Source of the DNA: Coprousia sp963931435
GTDB lineage: Bacteria > Actinomycetota > Coriobacteriia > Coriobacteriales > Coriobacteriaceae
Reading direction: 5' to 3'
Assembly (NCBI GenBank): GCA_963931435.1
Contig: OZ007012.1
Location: 1,736,001 to 1,800,000, forward strand
Length of the DNA stretch: 64,000 nucleotides
Program-made: the position numbers and the translations under genes
In this document: positions 34,805 through 43,163 of the stretch, in pieces
Layout of the letters: each line of letters opens with the position of its first letter
How positions within the stretch are numbered: position 1 is the stretch's first letter
The notes under the pieces: model-generated
Databases searched by the model: none
Told to the model about the DNA's origin: nothing
The model's input: the letters and a program-made list of their open reading frames with translations, nothing else

Positions 34805-35566
34805 TCAGGAGGGCACCACCACGTCGTAGCGTACCGCCTTGCCCGCGATGCGGTAGGCGGGCTTTGCCCCGGCGAGATCCGGCCCCTTGGCGGGACGCTT
34901 GATGACCACCTTGCGCGGACGGGACGCGAGCGCCGCGGCGAGCAGCTCCTCCTGGTTCTCACAGGGGCGCTCAAGGCGGTGCAGCAGCTGGAACTTCTTT
35001 TTGACCGCGGCCGACTTGCGCCGCTCGGGGAACATGGGGTCCAGATAGACCACGTCTATCTGCGGGAGCGCCGCGGCCTCGACGCCCAGGGCGGTCGCGC
35101 TGCCGACGGTCGCGGCAGCCGCGCCCACCTCCTCGGCGCCGGCGGCGTAGGTGTTGAGCAGGGCGATGCTGTCGCCCTCGATGAGACGCATGCGCGCTGT
35201 GATCGACGCGAGCTCCGGGTCGCCAGCCGCGCGGCGCAGGGCGTCGCGCAGAAGCGCCGCGATCACCGGGTCAGCCTCGCACAGCACCACATCGAACCCC
35301 GCTGCAGCCAGCAGGAACGAGTCCTCCCCCAGCCCCGCCGTCGCGTCGAAGACCGTGACCGGATGGTCGGCGCCCTTGATGCGCGCCGCACGTACCAGGA
35401 GCTCGCCCTGCAGCCGACCCGGCTTGATGCGCGGGCGCATCGCCGAGAAATCGGCGACGAACTCCATCCCGTCGCCCGCGAGCACGAGGCCGCGCGCATC
35501 GCGCACGAGTTCCAGCCCGGCGCGTGCGGCGCAGTCGGCCGCCGCCTTGAAATCGTCTTGCGCCAT
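34805..35566 (-). CDS. rsmJ: 16S rRNA guanine-N2 methyltransferase, RsmJ-like
   Basis: The 253-residue SAM-dependent methyltransferase has the RsmJ (YhiQ) signature: DATAGLGEDSFLLAAAG for cofactor binding, VVYLDPMFPERRKSAAVKKKFQLL as catalytic loop, and VIKRPAKGP near the end. E. coli RsmJ methylates G1516 of 16S rRNA. RsmJ is best known from gammaproteobacteria, so the symbol is by similarity. It starts 18 bases after the flavodoxin-ferredoxin gene. Confidence 0.85.
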   Translation of the reverse strand: MAQDDFKAAADCAARAGLELVRDARGLVLAGDGMEFVADFSAMRPRIKPGRLQGELLVRAARIKGADHPVTVFDATAGLGEDSFLLAAAGFDVVLCEADPVIAALLRDALRRAAGDPELASITARMRLIEGDSIALLNTYAAGAEEVGAAAATVGSATALGVEAAALPQIDVVYLDPMFPERRKSAAVKKKFQLLHRLERPCENQEELLAAALASRPRKVVIKRPAKGPDLAGAKPAYRIAGKAVRYDVVVPS

Positions 35567-35584
35567 GCGCCCCGTCCGCTCCCG

Positions 35585-36388
35585 CTACACCAGCAGATAG
35601 GATTCCCGACGCTGGGCGCACTTGAGGCCGAAGGCAGCCCGCGCGGCGGCAAGGGCCGCGCCGCCCGCGATGGCGCGGGCGCCCACCGGGCACGCCGCGA
35701 TGCAGCGCATGCAGGAGATGCAGAGATCGGCATCGGTCGACGTGGGATCGTCCTCCGCGATCGCACCGGTCGGGCACTGGTGCGCGCAGGCGCCGCACGC
35801 GATGCAGCGCTTCGCATCGGCCTCGGGGTGGAAGGGGACGCCTCCGAAATCGCGATACGGTTGCTCGCCGGGAATCTCCGCAAGCGCCGCGGCGGGGGCG
35901 CTGGGGGCATCCGCGAGCTTGGAGAGGACCGTCTGGGCCAGCGCGTCGACGCGGGCGAGGTCCTCGTCATCGGGCCTGCCCTCGGCGACGTTGACCATGA
36001 GCGAATGGTGCGCGACGATAGCGCCGGCCGCGACCGGCACGAACCCCTGCGTCGACACCGTGTCGGCGAGCTCCAGGAACGTGTCGTCGACCGCACGGTT
36101 GCCATAGGTCACGAGCAGTACCGCCGGGGTGTCGGAGCCCTGGCAGCACGCGAAGCGCCGGATCGCCGGCACCGGGACGCGCCCACCGTACGAGGGCACC
36201 GCGAACACGGCCAGATCGTCCGGCGCGAAAACCGTCGCCTCCGACGCCGACCCCATCGATTCGAACGCGCGAGGGGTGATGTCGACCACCGTGCCGGGCA
36301 AGCCGCACGCCTGCACGAAGCGCTCCGCAACCGCGCGCGTGGTGCCCGCGCCGGTGAACACCAAAGCCCTTACCGCATTGAGATGCAT
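35585..36388 (-). CDS. EFR1-type flavodoxin-ferredoxin protein
   Basis: The 267-residue protein joins a flavodoxin-like domain (VFTGAGTTRAVAERFV, then AVFAVPSYGGRVP) to two 4Fe-4S clusters near the C-terminus (CIACGACAHQCPTG and CISCMRCIAACPVG). Such EFR1-family proteins are thought to carry electrons between a flavin donor and an unknown acceptor in anaerobes. Two starts are possible: ATG 36388 (used here) or ATG 36397, three codons upstream. A GGGGG tract lies before both. Confidence 0.85.
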   Translation of the reverse strand: MHLNAVRALVFTGAGTTRAVAERFVQACGLPGTVVDITPRAFESMGSASEATVFAPDDLAVFAVPSYGGRVPVPAIRRFACCQGSDTPAVLLVTYGNRAVDDTFLELADTVSTQGFVPVAAGAIVAHHSLMVNVAEGRPDDEDLARVDALAQTVLSKLADAPSAPAAALAEIPGEQPYRDFGGVPFHPEADAKRCIACGACAHQCPTGAIAEDDPTSTDADLCISCMRCIAACPVGARAIAGGAALAAARAAFGLKCAQRRESYLLV

Positions 36389-36531
36389 GTGCCTCATCCC
36401 CCATCCATCGCGCGCCGATGCCGCGCCTGAGTTCGTATTGTTAAGCATAATCCATCTTGCGGACATCCGTCCGGAGGGGAGGGCTTCTCGCCCTGACTCA
36501 GAAGGAGCCTGGACGAAGCACCGTCCTAAAA

Positions 36532-36621
36532 TTGAAAAGGCCCGCATCCGCGGGGAGCACTTTTCAGGAGAACTCGCAGTCGGTTCAGCGTCGGGATCAT
36601 CCCCGCATCCGCGGGGAGCGC
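36532..36621 (-). CRISPR. Remnant type I-E CRISPR: two repeats, one spacer
   Basis: Two repeats share CCCGCATCCGCGGGGAGC and are separated by a 32-base spacer (36561-36592), giving the 61-base period of type I-E arrays. The repeat at 36593-36621 is full (29 bases, GGGATCATCC at its left). The repeat at 36532-36560 is degenerate over its left nine bases. By analogy with E. coli-type repeats the array reads on the minus strand, so the degenerate copy is the leader-distal terminal repeat. No cas genes lie in the window. Confidence 0.85.
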
Positions 36622-36945
36622 ACGTGGGAGTGCTCCATCCTGCCTCTCTTTCTTTGAAGAGGGGCACGGGACACAAGAAGACGGCCCCTTTTGCCTTTAC
36701 GGACAAAAGGAGCCGCTCAGGGGAAGCCTGCCGGCACCGCTTTTTGAGTGAATTGGCCTAACCGGGCAGAGCCGGAACGCGTGGAAAACGCCTCGGGAGC
36801 ATGTCGGCGATACCACCCCCCAGCCGGGGCGCTGGCCAGGGGCTATGTGGGCCGGGGCGGTGCGCCCCGGCCCGCGTCTCCCCACGAAGACCGTGTGCTA
36901 TGCGCCCGCTGTGCGCTGGGAGATGCTCCAGCCGAGGCTCTCTGC

Positions 36946-37080
36946 CTAGATGCGGACGAGGCAGGCGTAGAGGCCGCCCGCCGCCATGAGCGCGGCGTGC
37001 GCGCCCCGCTCGGCCACGCAGCCGTCGTCGAGCACCACGACGGGGCGCTCAGCGAGATCGCGCGCACGAACCCTGCGGCC
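36946..37080 (-). pseudogene. C-terminal fragment of an ABC exporter ATPase
   Basis: A minus-strand frame encodes DLAERPVVVLDDGCVAERGA followed by HAALMAAGGLYACLVRI and a stop. This is the typical end of an ABC transporter ATPase of the permease-fused type. Everything upstream (Walker A, signature, Walker B) is missing, so only about 40 codons survive. Confidence 0.75.
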
Positions 37081-37095
37081 CCGGGGGCGGGGCTC

Positions 37096-37314
37096 GTCTA
37101 CGAGGGGGCGGCGAGGATGCTGCTCGGCTCCCTCGTCGGCACCGCGGCCGCGGCCCTGCCCGAGGACCGCCGGGCGCGGGTCGGGATCCTCGCCGCCATG
37201 GAGCTCGCGAACTCACGTTGGCGCGATGGCGCGAGCCAGGAGGAGGCGGCATCGGTCGCCGGCATGGGAGTTACCAGGTTCAAAAGCCTCTTCAAGCAGG
37301 CGACCGCAGGCACA
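37096..37314 (+). pseudogene. AraC-family regulator fragment
   Basis: The plus-strand frame encodes a helical region followed by ELANSRWRDGASQEEAASVA and GMGVTRFKSLFKQATAGT, matching the first helix-turn-helix of AraC-type regulators. The sequence then departs from the family, so the second helix-turn-helix is lost, as is the N-terminal domain. It lies head-to-head with the ABC fragment, an arrangement common for siderophore exporters and their AraC regulators. Confidence 0.65.
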
Positions 37315-37400
37315 TCCGGTAATCGGAACCCCTCGGATGCCGCGGCGCGCCACACTTTGCTCGCCCTATCGCACCAGCCCTTCCCCTCAGGCACAACCCG

Positions 37401-39338
37401 CTACAAGAACAGCGCGCTCACGTGGTAGACGACGCACCCCAATAGCAGAGAGCAGCAGATGTAGAAGAGCGCCGTGATGACAGTCCACTTGGTCGAGTGC
37501 ACCTCACCCCAGGTCGCCGACACGCTCGCCGCGCACGGCATGTTGAACGTGAACGCGAAGATGAACGCGAGCGCCTCGGGAGCCGAGATGGCCTGCGCCA
37601 TGACCTCGCCGATGTTCGACGCCGCGACGGCGGCGCCGGTCATGACGCCCACGAGCACGGCGTTGGGCGTCGCGGCACCCGTGAAGAGCCCCGAGAGCAC
37701 CCCGAGCGCGGACTCCTTGAGCACGAGGGCGCACAACCACGCGGTGAACGTCTGCCAACCCATGCCGAAGAAGCGCGTGACCGGCTCGATGGCGGCACCG
37801 AGCGCGTAGAGCACCGACCCCTCGACGCTGCCGGTCGCGGTGTAGGTAAGCGCCCAAATCGCGAAGGCGAAGAGGGCGACGACCCGGATGGCTCGCACGA
37901 ACATCTGTCGACTCTTGAGCAGGGCGCCGCGCGCGACGTTGCCCAGATGCGGCCGATGGTACGGCGGAAGCTCCATGACCATGCCCGCACGCTCGCCCTC
38001 CGCCACCAAGCGCGGGCCGAACACCCTGCCCACGAGCCACATGATGAGAATCGTCACGGCGAAGATGCCCACGATCACGAGCGGCGCGCCGGCCACGCCG
38101 AAGAACGCCACGGCGAGCACCGGAACCACGCCCCAGGTCGAGCCGCACGGGATGGCCCAGGCCATCATCACCGTGAGCATGCGCTGGCCCCACGAGTCGA
38201 TGACGCGCGAACCCGACACGCCGCCCATCGTGCAGCCGAGGCACATGAGGAAGGGCATGAGCGACTTGCCCTGCAACCCGAAGCGCGCCATGGTGTGGTC
38301 GAACACGTAGGAGATGCGCGCCATGTAGCCCGCCTCCTCGTAGAGGCCGAACACGAGGTTGATGCCGAAGACGTAGCCCACCATCATGGTGCCGAAGCAC
38401 AAACTGTTGAACACCACGCCCGCGAGGAAGCTGCCCAGAACATCGGGGGCGCCCGCCTGCGCGAGCGCGCCCGCCACGACCTGCCCGAGCGACGAGATGG
38501 CGCCGCCGAGCATCATGATGGGAATAGCCGGCACGAACGCCAGGATGAACCCGAGCAAGATCATGCCGATGGTGATGGGCTTCGACCAGCGCGAGCCCGT
38601 GACCACGCGATCGAAGCGCGAAAGCGCGTGCGGGCGCGCGGGCGCCTCCACCGCTCCGTCGAGCAGCCCCTCGATCCAGGCGAACTTCGCTGCGGCCGTG
38701 CCCTGGATCGTGTCGGGGGCGGCAGCGATCCCCTCGCGCAGGCGCGCGCCATCCACGACGGAACGCTCGCGCACCGTGCGTGCAAGCGCGTCAAGCAGCG
38801 CGCCGTATCCCTCGGGGCGCGAGGCGACGAGCGGCACCACAGGAACGCCCAGCCGCCGCGCGATAAGGACGGCGTCGATCCGCTTGCCCTGGTTCTCGGC
38901 GACGTCCATGAGGTTGAGGGCGAGCAGGCACGGCTGCTCCGGGCACGCCGCAACGAAGTCGGCGAGCATGTAGAGGCTGCGCTCGAGCTGCGACGCGTCG
39001 GCCATCACGAGCACGATGTCGGCAGCGCCCGATGCGAGGTAGTCGCGCGTCACCTCCTCTTCGGGCGAGTTGGCCGCGAGCCCGTACGAGCCGGGGAGGT
39101 CGACGACCTGGAACGCCGTGCCGCCGCGCTCGAACGTCCCCTCCTTCCGCTCCACGGTCTTGCCGGGCCAGTTGCCCACATGCTGGCGCGCCCCCGTGAG
39201 CCCGTTGAAGAGCGTCGACTTGCCCGAGTTGGGCTGGCCGAGCAGCGCGACCGTGACGCCGCCCGCCGCCTTGCGGGCGGCGGGCGCCTTCGCGCCTCCC
39301 GCCGCGGGGCAGGAAGCCGCACATCTCTCGCAGCTCAT
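37401..39338 (-). CDS. feoB: Ferrous iron transporter FeoB
   Basis: The 645-residue protein imports Fe(II). A short Cys-rich leader (MSCERCAASC) precedes the G-domain with G1 GQPNSGKST (34-42), G3 DLPGSYGL and G4 NLMD. The membrane part has the two Gate regions with conserved Cys (SLCFGTMMVGYVFG; FLMCLGCTMGGVSGSRV). The ATG overlaps the feoA stop by 4 bases (ATGA), so the two are coupled. The start has GGTGGAGG. Confidence 0.95.
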   Translation of the reverse strand: MSCERCAASCPAAGGAKAPAARKAAGGVTVALLGQPNSGKSTLFNGLTGARQHVGNWPGKTVERKEGTFERGGTAFQVVDLPGSYGLAANSPEEEVTRDYLASGAADIVLVMADASQLERSLYMLADFVAACPEQPCLLALNLMDVAENQGKRIDAVLIARRLGVPVVPLVASRPEGYGALLDALARTVRERSVVDGARLREGIAAAPDTIQGTAAAKFAWIEGLLDGAVEAPARPHALSRFDRVVTGSRWSKPITIGMILLGFILAFVPAIPIMMLGGAISSLGQVVAGALAQAGAPDVLGSFLAGVVFNSLCFGTMMVGYVFGINLVFGLYEEAGYMARISYVFDHTMARFGLQGKSLMPFLMCLGCTMGGVSGSRVIDSWGQRMLTVMMAWAIPCGSTWGVVPVLAVAFFGVAGAPLVIVGIFAVTILIMWLVGRVFGPRLVAEGERAGMVMELPPYHRPHLGNVARGALLKSRQMFVRAIRVVALFAFAIWALTYTATGSVEGSVLYALGAAIEPVTRFFGMGWQTFTAWLCALVLKESALGVLSGLFTGAATPNAVLVGVMTGAAVAASNIGEVMAQAISAPEALAFIFAFTFNMPCAASVSATWGEVHSTKWTVITALFYICCSLLLGCVVYHVSALFL

Positions 39339-39559
39339 GCGACCACCTCCACCTCGATGCGCATGCAGTCGCCGCGATCGAGCGCCACGTCGCTGTCGCG
39401 CACGTGCACGAGCACGGGCCGGTTCTTGACGTTTTGCAGGACCTCGACGGCGCATCCCTCCGTCAGCCCGATGGCCGTGACGCGCGAGACGAACCGGTCG
39501 TCGCCGGATACGGATGCGATACGGGCAGAAAGCCCCGTCGCCACATCGCATAGTCTCAT
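39335..39559 (-). CDS. feoA: Ferrous iron transport protein FeoA
   Basis: The 74-residue SH3-like protein starts MRLCDVATGLSARIASVSGD and includes AIGLTEGCAVEVLQ, typical of FeoA, the small cytoplasmic partner of FeoB. The ATG at 39559 follows GGAAAGGAG; the open frame to 39658 has no such site. It is the first gene of feoAB and faces an AraC-type regulator across a 169-base gap. Confidence 0.93.
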   Translation of the reverse strand: MRLCDVATGLSARIASVSGDDRFVSRVTAIGLTEGCAVEVLQNVKNRPVLVHVRDSDVALDRGDCMRIEVEVVA

Positions 39560-39659
39560 GGAATCGCTCCTTTCCTTGAACGGGCATGACGCCCGCGGCC
39601 ACCAAAGTAAGCCTGGAACGTATGCCCCCTCAACTCCGCGATGTAGGTTCAGCTCCAAA

Positions 39660-39692
39660 TCTCATCAAGTTAGATAAAATAAACTTTTGAGA
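39660..39692. promoter_or_regulatory. AT-rich imperfect dyad between feoA and its divergent AraC gene
   Basis: The sequence CTCATCAAGTTA then CTTTTGAG in inverted form (about 39661-39691) surrounds an AT-rich centre in an otherwise GC-rich gap. It is a candidate operator for the AraC regulator or an iron repressor. It is not a clear Fur or DtxR box. Confidence 0.35.
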
Positions 39693-39728
39693 CGAATGGG
39701 GCTGGACTACGTGAACGGAAGATAGCCT

Positions 39729-40760
39729 ATGGGAAACGCACCCTTCACCGATACGGAGAGCAACCGGGGGACGCGCCTGCGCGTCGCCTCCGGCGTCGAG
39801 CTCGTCCAAGACGCCGACGGCGTCTACGAGCTGGTGCTGTCGCACCCGGTCGGGAGCGGGTGCATGCGAGGCCGACCCCTGTCGCGCGACCTGTTCGTCG
39901 CCAACGTCGACTTCGCGTGCGAGCGGTGCCCCAACGTCCCAGAGGCCCCGTCCGTCCCCCTCCCCGCGCTCTCGCTGGGCAAATGGCTGACGATAAACCT
40001 GTGCCACGAGGGCCGCTGCGAGGTCGACGTCCCGAGCGGGGGTCTGGCGACGGTCTCGGCCGGCGAGGTGTGCATCAGCTGCTCGCAGGAGCGCCCCGCC
40101 GAGTTCCGGTACCCCTCGGGACGCTACCGGGGCGTCGAGGTGTTCGTGAACACGCGTATCGCTCGATCGCCGCTTTTCTCGCTGCTCGATGACGAGGATG
40201 CCGTCGAGGCCATCGCGCGACAGGCGGGCAGCGCCGCCGTGCTCAGCGGCGACGGCGAGCTCAACGGGCATATGAGGCGCATCGCCGCCCTCGTCGAAGC
40301 ACCCGACAGGGCTCTGGCCACCTACGAGGTTCTCGGCTTGCTGCTTGGCCTCCAACGTCGCGACCTCTCCTGCGCCAGACCCCGCTTCATCCTCACACGC
40401 ACCCAGATGCGCATCGTTGCCGCCGTGCACGACGAGCTCGAGAGCTCTCTCGACTGCGCCCACGACGCCCGCGTGCTAGCGTCGGCGTTCGGTGTGAGCG
40501 CGGCGACACTCAACCAGTACTTCTCGCGGGCATACGGGAGCACTGTCGCGGGGTACCTCCGCAAGCGGCGCATGGAGGTCGCCGCCGCCCTGCTTGCCAG
40601 GGGAATGCGCGTCGCCGAAGCCGCCGTGCGCGTCGGCTACGCGAACCCGAGCAAGTTCTCCTCCGCGTTCAAGAGGGAATACGGAACCGCACCGAGCGAG
40701 TGGAGGCGGCGTCGATTCGGCGAGAGGGAGGGCGTTCACGAAGTCAAGGGGGAGTTCTAG
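39729..40760 (+). CDS. AraC-family transcriptional regulator
   Basis: The 343-residue protein has an N-terminal cupin-like sensor part, including several Cys (FACERCPN, CISCSQE), and a C-terminal double helix-turn-helix (LASAFGVSAATLNQYFSRAYGSTVAGYLRKRRM, then AEAAVRVGYANPSKFSSAFKREYG). Iron-related AraC regulators of the YbtA/PchR type share this layout. It is divergent from feoAB, which suggests that it controls iron uptake in response to metal or a siderophore; this is inference. The cysteines could sense metal or redox state. Confidence 0.87.
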   Translation: MGNAPFTDTESNRGTRLRVASGVELVQDADGVYELVLSHPVGSGCMRGRPLSRDLFVANVDFACERCPNVPEAPSVPLPALSLGKWLTINLCHEGRCEVDVPSGGLATVSAGEVCISCSQERPAEFRYPSGRYRGVEVFVNTRIARSPLFSLLDDEDAVEAIARQAGSAAVLSGDGELNGHMRRIAALVEAPDRALATYEVLGLLLGLQRRDLSCARPRFILTRTQMRIVAAVHDELESSLDCAHDARVLASAFGVSAATLNQYFSRAYGSTVAGYLRKRRMEVAAALLARGMRVAEAAVRVGYANPSKFSSAFKREYGTAPSEWRRRRFGEREGVHEVKGEF

Positions 40761-40828
40761 GAACGCTGACGCGCGGCGGCTTGCCGGCGGCATGGTCACC
40801 GAGCCGAATCATTTTTGACCCCGGGATA

Positions 40829-40865
40829 CTCAAGCCCGTTCGGGCAGGGACCGAACGGGCTTGAG
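40829..40865 (-). terminator. Perfect 15-bp hairpin downstream of AraC gene and sigma relic
   Basis: CTCAAGCCCGTTCGG (40829-40843) pairs fully with CCGAACGGGCTTGAG (40851-40865) around a 7-base loop. It lies directly after the stop of the sigma-like relic on the minus strand and 69 bases after the AraC stop on the plus strand, so it may serve either. The T-run CAAAAATG on the minus strand comes 12 bases later. Confidence 0.6.
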
Positions 40866-40871
40866 CGACCT

Positions 40872-41003
40872 TCAATCCCCGTCGGTCAACAAGGCCCTCA
40901 TCCGCCTCCTTGCGCGCGCAAGGCTGTACTTCACCGCCCGCTCGGAGCACTCCTCGCGCAGGGCGATCTCCCTGACCGGGAGGCGCACGACGGTATGGGA
41001 CTT
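40872..41003 (-). pseudogene. Sigma-70 region 4-like C-terminal fragment
   Basis: A minus-strand frame encodes VVRLPVREIALREECSERAV followed by KYSLARARRRMRALLTDGD and a stop. This matches the end of sigma-70-family or sigma-like regulators (region 4 helix-turn-helix). Stops interrupt all frames directly upstream, so the gene is broken. The following about 570 bases up to 41571 hold no recognisable gene. Confidence 0.55.
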
Positions 41004-41571
41004 CTCGTTCCCCTGCACCTTCTACGAAGGCGTCGAGCTGTTCCTTCATCGGAGCAGCCTTGCCCGCCCGCCCGAGTTCTTCGCCGCGTGCGGCGTCGAC
41101 TTGAACGAAATCGCCGCACATCTGAGGGCTGGACGCATAAGGAACTGGACGAGGGCAGCAGCGCCGGAGGAATCCCGGCTGTTTCGCGAGCTTATACCAG
41201 GAGCGGGAGATTTCGAGCATGCGCGACTCCGCCTCACGATACCCTTGCTTCTGCTCCGCATCGCAGGCCCTGGGGCGCCGCGCCGGGAGAGCGAGTCTGC
41301 CATCTACTCGAGTAATCTCGGCAAAACCGGCGGGCTCGCACTCCACCCGCGCAACGTTCGCGACCGTCGCCTAAAGCGGCCTGGCTCTCGCACGGGCAGC
41401 GCTTTCGCCTGTGCGGTCGTTGTTTGCGAAGCCGACCGAACCTTGCGCGCGCTACACCCTCCTGCTCGATATTCTTCTTTCGGACATGCGGTTCCAAGCT
41501 CTCCAAGAGTATACTAAGGCTAACATTTAGTGCCGGCGCGAGTCATCTCGTTCACACGGAAGGAGCGCATC
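41004..41571. other. No recognisable gene
   Basis: Open frames exist on both strands because of high GC, but none has a ribosome-binding site or a recognisable motif. A TATACT at 41510-41515 could be the -10 of the metal-protein operon that follows; the -35 is unclear. Confidence 0.4.
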
Positions 41572-41946
41572 ATGGCAGATTTCATCATCGTCGCAGCCGT
41601 CATCGTCATAGTCGCCGTAATCGCCGTGCGCTATGTGCGTCGAGTTGGCTCCGGCGGTTGCGCCTGCGGCTGCAGCGACAGCGAGCGCGCACCAAAACCA
41701 AAGCGGGTCGAAGTCGCGGACACCGACGAGGCGCACTATCCGTATGCCGCGGAGCTCATTATTGGGGGCATGAGCTGCGAGGGGTGCGCGCGCAACGTCG
41801 AGAACGCGCTCAACGCGCTCGAGGGCACCTGGGCGCGCGTCGATCTTGGCCGCAATACAGCGCACATTCTGTCGAAGACGCCCATTGACCGCGAAGTCTG
41901 CGCACAGGCTGTCCGAGACGCCGGCTATTCTGTGCGCGACCTGTAG
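41572..41946 (+). CDS. Membrane-anchored heavy-metal-associated (HMA) protein
   Basis: The 124-residue protein has an N-terminal membrane helix (ADFIIVAAVIVIVAVIAVRYV), a Cys-rich turn GGCACGCSDS as in FeoB-associated small proteins, and a C-terminal HMA domain with the metal-binding GMSCEGC. HMA domains carry Cu(I), Zn or Cd to P-type ATPases. The ATG at 41572 follows AAGGAG. It starts a run of four genes ending in a P-type ATPase, so it may deliver metal to that pump. Having both the Cys-rich anchor and the HMA domain in one protein is notable. Confidence 0.82.
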   Translation: MADFIIVAAVIVIVAVIAVRYVRRVGSGGCACGCSDSERAPKPKRVEVADTDEAHYPYAAELIIGGMSCEGCARNVENALNALEGTWARVDLGRNTAHILSKTPIDREVCAQAVRDAGYSVRDL

Positions 41947-41958
41947 GATGGGAGAACC

Positions 41959-42591
41959 ATGCCACTCGTCCTCACATTCATTGCCCTCAGCCTTCTCGGA
42001 TCGCTGCTCATGTTCGCCGGCGACATGCTGCTCTACTTCACCCCCGGTGTCTACGACATGGACGGTACGCTCAAGCCGTACCTGCACATCATGCGCGATA
42101 TTCCCGCTGCGCGCGTGCGCGTGGGAGGGGCGCTGGGACCCGTCGCAGCCTTCCTCTACGTGCTCGGTTTTCTGGCACTTCCCCTTATGGCGCGCGGCGA
42201 CCTCGCCTGGCTCGTCTGGCTTGCGGCAGCGCTCCTTACCTTCGCACTCATCTGCGGCGGCGCCTACCACGCGCAGTACGCCTACCTCTCCATCATCGCC
42301 AAGGCGGGGCACGAGGATCTCTACGAGGAAGTCTCCGCCAACATCATGCTTCTCATGCGCCTGGCAACGACCCCCATGTACGCCGGGTTCATCCTGTTCG
42401 CCATCGCCATCGTGCTCGGGCAGACCGTCTTCCCCGTCTGGTTTGTCGTCTTCACGCCCATCGTGACGAACTTTTTAGGTCTCGTGTGGATGCGCGTGCC
42501 GCAGCCAGCGCGGTGCATTCTCTTCGGCGGGTGGAGCAATCTCGTGTTCACGATCATGTTCACTGCAATGCTCATCTGCCTGCTCGCCTAA
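41959..42591 (+). CDS. Multi-pass membrane protein, DUF6796-like
   Basis: The 210-residue protein has about six hydrophobic segments and starts PLVLTFIALSLLGSLLMFAG DMLLYF, which resembles the DUF6796 family of unknown function. It begins 12 bases after the HMA protein and is probably cotranscribed. Few polar residues lie in the helices apart from a conserved-looking FAGDMLLY. A role in metal or heme handling is possible only by context. Confidence 0.7.
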   Translation: MPLVLTFIALSLLGSLLMFAGDMLLYFTPGVYDMDGTLKPYLHIMRDIPAARVRVGGALGPVAAFLYVLGFLALPLMARGDLAWLVWLAAALLTFALICGGAYHAQYAYLSIIAKAGHEDLYEEVSANIMLLMRLATTPMYAGFILFAIAIVLGQTVFPVWFVVFTPIVTNFLGLVWMRVPQPARCILFGGWSNLVFTIMFTAMLICLLA

Positions 42592-42855
42592 TCACCACCG
42601 GACCTATACTATATGTAGACCGCCACGATCGTCTGCGGATCGCTTGTCGGCGGTCCTCCCTCGCCGCATCGAACGCCAGCCGCCCGCCGGGAAAGCGCTC
42701 CGCCATGGATGCGACCAGCCGCCGCATTCTTTCGAATTCTTGACAGCAAGTTCTTCCCAATTCGCAAATCACACCACTCCCCTCCTCAGAGTGAGCTACA
42801 GTTAACTTGTAATTGTTTACCAAGGCGTACTGTTGTGCGCGGAGAGGAGTTTCGC

Positions 42856-43155
42856 ATGAGTGCTCTGGGCTTTCTCAAGGGGACGCACGGTCTGCTTCTG
42901 GGTGCCGGCGTACTGATCGGGTCTGTTGGCGCCAAGGTGCTTACGAGCGACAGGGCGAAACGCGTCTACGTCGAAGCCGTCGCGGCTGGGCTGCGCGCGC
43001 AGCAGGCCTGTGAAGACACCGTCGAACGCGCACGCGCCGAGATGGACGACATCGTCGCCGAAGCCGCGTATCTCAATGAAAGCGTCTACGGCGTCGAGGA
43101 CGAAGAAGACGGCGCGTCGGATACCGCCGCAGAGACCGTCCCCGCTAAGGCGTAG
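42856..43155 (+). CDS. Small DUF6110-like protein paired with metal ATPase
   Basis: The 99-residue protein has a glycine-rich hydrophobic N-terminus (LKGTHGLLLGAGVLIGSVGAKVL), then a basic and acidic helix and an acidic tail. Such proteins (DUF6110) are found just before metal P-type ATPases. A GGAGAGGAG site precedes the ATG, and the ATPase GTG starts 8 bases after its stop. The role is unknown; it may be an ATPase accessory subunit. Confidence 0.72.
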   Translation: MSALGFLKGTHGLLLGAGVLIGSVGAKVLTSDRAKRVYVEAVAAGLRAQQACEDTVERARAEMDDIVAEAAYLNESVYGVEDEEDGASDTAAETVPAKA

Positions 43156-43163
43156 GCGCGCCC

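Noticed and set aside
36593..36621. Functional CRISPR locus
   Set aside because: Only two repeats, one degenerate, and no cas genes in the window; recorded as a remnant instead.
36748..37428. Plus-strand 226-codon hypothetical protein
   Set aside because: Its first half is the antisense of an ABC transporter fragment and its second half an AraC fragment, so it is not one gene.
40861..41517. Plus-strand 218-codon protein
   Set aside because: No ribosome-binding site or motif; it overlaps the sigma-like relic read from the other strand.
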